From Diogma glabrata (lineage: Eukaryota > Arthropoda > Insecta > Diptera > Cylindrotomidae), in contig OY856188.1 in the NCBI GenBank assembly GCA_963693315.1, positions 267,091,114-267,155,113 on the forward strand: a stretch of 64,000 nucleotides of DNA, written 5' to 3'. This document shows positions 59,390-64,000 of this stretch, piece by piece; position 1 is the first letter of the stretch, and every line of letters begins with the position of its first letter. The notes beneath the pieces are model-generated. The model was not told where the DNA came from. It did no database searches and saw only the letters and a list, made by a program, of their open reading frames with translations. The position numbers were made by a program, and so were the translations under genes.

Positions 59390-61130
59390 ATAAGTCTGGC
59401 TATAACAGTAAAGGACCGTTTAATTCAAGTTATAGCAAGGAAATATATTTGATTAGGATCACTTTATTTCTGACGATATTCATGCTTGTGATATAGCTCG
59501 ATGATATTTACAAAACAAAACTGTATCCAACCTAAATTCACTTCCTGTAAAATTTCAATAACAAAACTAAAACTATTTACATCACCGTCAAAACCCTCGA
59601 TATTAAAAAAATCGTGACCTTTCGCCATTTGCCATTTTGAAATTAAAACTCAATATAAAAATATTAAAAAATATTTAACGCCGTCTTGAATATCGAGTGT
59701 TTTGTCACTGTCATCAACATGTGATACTAGTTCCAAGAAAAAAGATCGACAAAGCAACAACAACAATAAATTACATACAAAATCATAACGACATCGATTG
59801 TTCTCAGCATTTCACGAGTTTTTTTTTAAATATAATTTATTGTTTTGTTCCAGACTTGGGTATCAGATTTTAGGTCAATCGAATTTTTAGCTCAATCGAT
59901 TTAAAAGTTTTCTTTACCTTGAACAATCTCGATAAAAATTAAAATTGTATTTAAGGCATTTCATTTACAGATAAATGATAGTTCAAATTAGACTAGGATA
60001 GTGTAAGGAAACAGTTCAAATGTGAATGTGAAATTGTGTTAAGTGAAATTTATTTAAGTATCACGAGCATAAAACCGTGTAAATAGAAGTAACGTGATTT
60101 TTAACTGTAAAGAAAGTAAAGAAAGTTTTGAATGATATTTAATAGAAAAATTGTGTATTATTTTTGACGCTGCGTTATACTGGCAATTTCTACAATCAAC
60201 CGTTGGAGTTTCTGAACCTTTTGGAAGAATAACTGTATTGTTTTCTTGTTGTTGTGAAACAATAAAGGTGTGACATACCTAATAAAACCGAGTATTTTTG
60301 CTTACTAATAAGTGATCAAATTCAAATGGTAATTTAGGAATAATGTCGTTTGAATTGAAAGTAAGACCAATTTAAAGGAAGGGTGAAACACGGGATAGTA
60401 TGATTATCGCTGCATGGAAGCTATGTATGTACTTTCACTATAGAATTCGTGTAATTGGTATTAATTGACAGACATATACCAAAGACATATCATATCACAT
60501 ATCATTTGGATATTGCAATGATTTATATCTGTGATTTCCTTGTAGATATTTTACCACTGGTCTTTAATTTTGGATAGCTGGTGGCTGGTTCAAAAGCCTT
60601 TTGTCTTTGATTATAAATGGTGCTACCAACACTAGTGGGTAAAAAATCCGGAAAGCTTCCAATAATATTTCACGCCTTGTTGGGAAATCTTTTTTGATAA
60701 AATGAATTGGTTATGGAGTTGCTCAATAGAAGATGCCACTCAATATCCAGTCACTTTGCTTCTTTCAAATGTTTCGAAAGCAGTTTTGGACAAGCTGGAG
60801 TAAATTTAATTTTATTATTCTCGTTTAAAATTACTGCTGAATTTAAACTAAATGGCGATAAAATAAATCACAACTTTTCCACTATTTTTAAACCTTCATT
60901 TGTTAATTTAGCTGATTCTGATTCTGGTGCTGAGAAAGTGTAATGAAGCGCTGCTTCGTTGACTAACAACAAGGTGGCATAGCAGGCCGCGTACCTAGTG
61001 AGATTATTTTTGGCCCCAGACTAGCTGCAGCCTATGGGGTTGAGAGAAGAATACCTGCTGCTCCAGCACAAATAACTTAATTCGTACGCGTAACATGAGA
61101 TAACAGATTGAAAAAAAGGTAATTGAATTA
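59390..61130. other. Unassigned stretch
   Basis: No gene supported. 60707-60943 (plus) is open with ordinary composition but no known motif. 60950-61130 is less AT-rich and leads into dispersed-repeat copy 4, so it may be part of an unrecognised LTR element. Confidence 0.45.
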
Positions 61131-61280
61131 AACAGACTCTGGCGACCCCCGTGTACGAACGAACCACGATCACCACGTCCAACCCCATGATTTTCACATA
61201 TGCACACGCTCTCGCACTGCCTACACTCTCGCATGTCCACTCACACTCACACTCACATACACACAAGCAAAAAGACACAT
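61131..61280 (+). repeat. Dispersed repeat family, copy 4, with CA-rich tail
   Basis: ACAGACTCTGGCGACCCCC, then a CACA/CTCACA microsatellite at about 61230-61270. The three open frames crossing it on both strands come from the CA-rich bias. Confidence 0.5.
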
Positions 61281-62424
61281 GCCTTCATACACACCATCAT
61301 CCATATCATATCTTCAGTATTGAAATCGGTTAAACTAAGAGCTTTTATTGAGGCCACTTGATTAAGCAAGTGTTCAAGACACACTGGTATCATATCGCAA
61401 CGTGGTTGATACATAACAAATTCAGTCAAGTTGTTTTGTTTAATTTTTTTTTATTTTGTTTACCACACATGTCTTCGTAATTGCTTGCTACCCCAAATTC
61501 TTTATTTTCGTTTTAACCAAGTTGATTTTAACTGCTTGTAATTTAAGCATACGAACATCGTGTAGATAGGCAGATAGTTGTACGATTGCCGAAATACGCA
61601 AATTATCAGAGTATATTGATTCATGCGTGAAGCTTATTATGCGAGATCCAAATTCAGCCAAAAATTCTTTCAATATCTCTGCTATTTTAATTTCAAATAA
61701 CTCCATCGTTACGAACTATATTTCACCTTTCCGTAATTGTTATAACTTTGTGGAAACTGAAGTAGCGTGGCAATCAAGGCGGTTCACTCTAATCTTGATT
61801 TTATCATATCCTATAATGTTATGAAAGTAACTATAAAAAAAATTTACGGGTAAGCATTAGCTTATGTACATCACTTAACGCTAAATAACTGCAGATGTGA
61901 TCAAAGTTATCGAAAGGTAGATTTTGCAGTGATGGTGATCATTCCTAGGATTTTTGTTTTTCTTTTTAGTGATAATACAGAACTATATTGGTTTACCAAT
62001 CGTTGTGTTCTGTTTGAATACTATATTGTATTATTAAACAATTCTCAGATTAAGGTAGCCTCCTTAGTCTGCCAAATAATATTCAATAAAACACTTTAAT
62101 TTATTTCTATTCTAGAACGATCCAATCACCAAAAAAAATAATTTAATACAACAAAGTATCTTAACTTACATATCTATCGACTATAACTTTAATGCGCACA
62201 ATTTACTTTATATCAATTTGGGATGTCTGGTTGATTTATATTATGTATGAATAATTTAGTTGTTGTAGTCGAACAACCCATACTATCGTTCTAAGACACG
62301 CCGTCCAATTCGTCCAATACCTAGTTATATTGAAAATCAACTAATTGCATTCCCACAAAAAAAGTATTAAACAATCATTTGACAATAAGTTTTTTTGATT
62401 GCCCAAATGCCGATTCAGTCCTAC

Positions 62425-62560
62425 ATATAGGGCTATTCCCATCCACACATCCATAATCACACACTCATACACCTACATACTACCCATATTCATTCATACA
62501 TTTAAATAAAATAATAGTAAATTATGACTCACCCCATGATGTGAACAACTCCCGCTCTTC
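62425..62560 (+). repeat. Dispersed repeat family, copy 5
   Basis: An ACACATCC/ACACACTCATACACC middle and GACTCACCCCATGATG match the second half of the family seen at 19305. Confidence 0.45.
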
Positions 62561-64000
62561 CAACTCGTGGTGTCCGCCTTAACTTCCTCGCCGGAATAAA
62601 ACAACAGCAAAGGTTAAACTGCCCCTTTTTGGTACCGAGGTATTATTGTTATTATTCCTATTGGGGTTATAGCTGGGTCGTGTCGGTAAATAATACACTC
62701 GCTTTTAAGATTTCTAGTATTTTTTTTTTTGGTTATATTTGGATTCGGTTTTATTATTTTGTTCTTCTTCAAAGCACTTATGAGCTAGCATAAATAAAAA
62801 CATGTCGTATTTACAATGAAAATTTACTATTACGACGAGATTTGCTAGCATGTAACTGAATGCAACACTTAAACAAATAACTTAACAATATGGCCACTAT
62901 CAGCCTTTTTAATAATTTAACTATATGTTGGTTAATAATAATCTCGGATACAAAATAAATAACAAAAATAACACGAAAAATTTTCTTTTTAATTCAATAT
63001 CACAAGCCGAGTAATTTAAAAAAAAACTAACTATTTCCACCATAAGTGACTAATTTTAAATTTTACAATTTTTTTTAACCAAATCATGTAAGAACAAAAT
63101 TGAGATTTTACTTATTATTTTCAGACGTCAAAGTTGAAATCAGCTGATTTCTAACAATCACAATCAACTAAGAGGGCCTCTATACGCGGCTAGGCGTATT
63201 TATAGGCAAAATTAGCGACCGTTTTTACATCACAAATCAATAAACAAAATAAGTCTGTTTATTGGACAATCTCGTTCGATAAATATGTGCACTAAAAGTG
63301 CACTGTTGTACTATAACTGGAAGGGAACTATAAACAGAGACATCTATTATGAAACGATTATAGGGAATTACATTTATTAGTGTATCCACTAAGGAATTCT
63401 TATTACCACCGGGTATTAAAATTGGAAACTTCAACAAAATTTATAGAAGAACAATGATTGTAAGATTTATATATGAATCTAGCACTGGTACACAAACATC
63501 AATGATATAACACAACCCCTTTAGGACAACTTTCCAGCGATCAACGAATACAAATCGAATATAAGAAGTTATATTGGGAAATAGCACACAACTATTTTAG
63601 GACAATCTTTTTTTCTTACGGAAACTAGTGAAGATGGCAATTACGGTTTGAGTTTACGAAAATATAGTTAAAGGAAAAACGAAAATAATTATGAAAGTCT
63701 CCGCTAATGCAAATTATATGCGTGTGAGAAAGTAGCGTTTCTCCAAATCATGGAATTACACAACTGCTTCGTTGATGACCAGTCTACTTCGTAACAAAAG
63801 ATCCGTCATTAAATCGTCCATATACATAATTTAATAATGTCTTCAATACGTCTAGAAAATGAGTTGAATTTTGTCAATAAGTCAAGCTCATAGTGCTGGC
63901 GTATTTGATATTTACCGTCAAACGATACGTTGATATTGAAGATCACTAGAATGTATTCATATATTTGGCTATATTTTTTCTGCATCTGCTGTACAAAATG
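62561..64000. other. AT-rich non-coding stretch to the window end
   Basis: No supported gene or TE motif. A short frame at 63237-63437 (minus) has no recognisable features. Confidence 0.55.

Noticed and set aside
61488..61706. 72-codon minus-strand frame (LFEIKIAEILKEFLAEF at its start)
   Set aside because: Protein-like but no family match and no neighbouring TE domain; not enough to call a gene.

Overview
The window looks like a gene-poor, strongly AT-rich stretch of insect nuclear DNA that has filled up with transposable elements. The evidence is the near absence of long open frames, insect-type Ty3/gypsy and BEL/Pao-like remnants, a jockey/CR1-type LINE, a tRNA-derived SINE, a piggyBac-like TTAA element, foldback elements and several satellites. 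I cannot place it to species. A dipteran or similar insect is a guess from the element repertoire. No intact host gene is visible. The only host-gene-like items are an intronless J-domain fragment closest to DNAJB11, and a small exon-intron-exon module present in three copies, one of which still has an open frame.

Layout. 1-4.5 kb: AT-rich DNA with one short minisatellite. 4.5-8.3 kb: a 560-bp palindromic foldback element beside a 3' LTR and a minus-strand gypsy pol (protease, RT, RNase H, integrase). 8.5-12 kb: a 140-bp tandem array invaded by a SINE with target-site duplication, then a long-TIR element around a TAAATAA-type microsatellite. 15-19 kb: a small MITE-like repeat, the two-exon module and an integrase C-terminus. 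22.7-26.9 kb: two small inverted-repeat elements and a nearly full-length dead LINE ending in A20. 29.3-32 kb: 5' part of a second gypsy (LTR, gag, protease, start of RT). 33-37.5 kb: BEL/Pao-like gag scraps, the DNAJB11-like pseudogene, and two more copies of the exon module.

38-39.3 kb: a very decayed plus-strand gypsy RT. 41.5-46.4 kb: a minus-strand gypsy whose parts occur in the order RT-RNase H-integrase-LTR-PBS-gag, circularly permuted relative to a normal insertion, with the same ACTTGG-type minisatellite at both ends. 48.8-51.7 kb: a higher-order tandem array between 38-bp direct repeats. 52.2-54.1 kb: a 1,364-bp piggyBac-like non-autonomous element with TTAA duplications, inserted in a minisatellite and carrying the same 140-bp satellite as 8.5-9.6 kb in the opposite orientation. 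54.8-55.2 kb: a spacer-less 336-bp palindrome with 5-bp target duplication. 55.2-64 kb: mostly unassigned AT-rich DNA with dispersed repeats.

Nothing here acts as an operon or pathway. The story is nested insertion and decay. I saw no convincing new functional system; the best leads are the permuted gypsy, the satellite shared between two unrelated hosts, and the repeated exon module.
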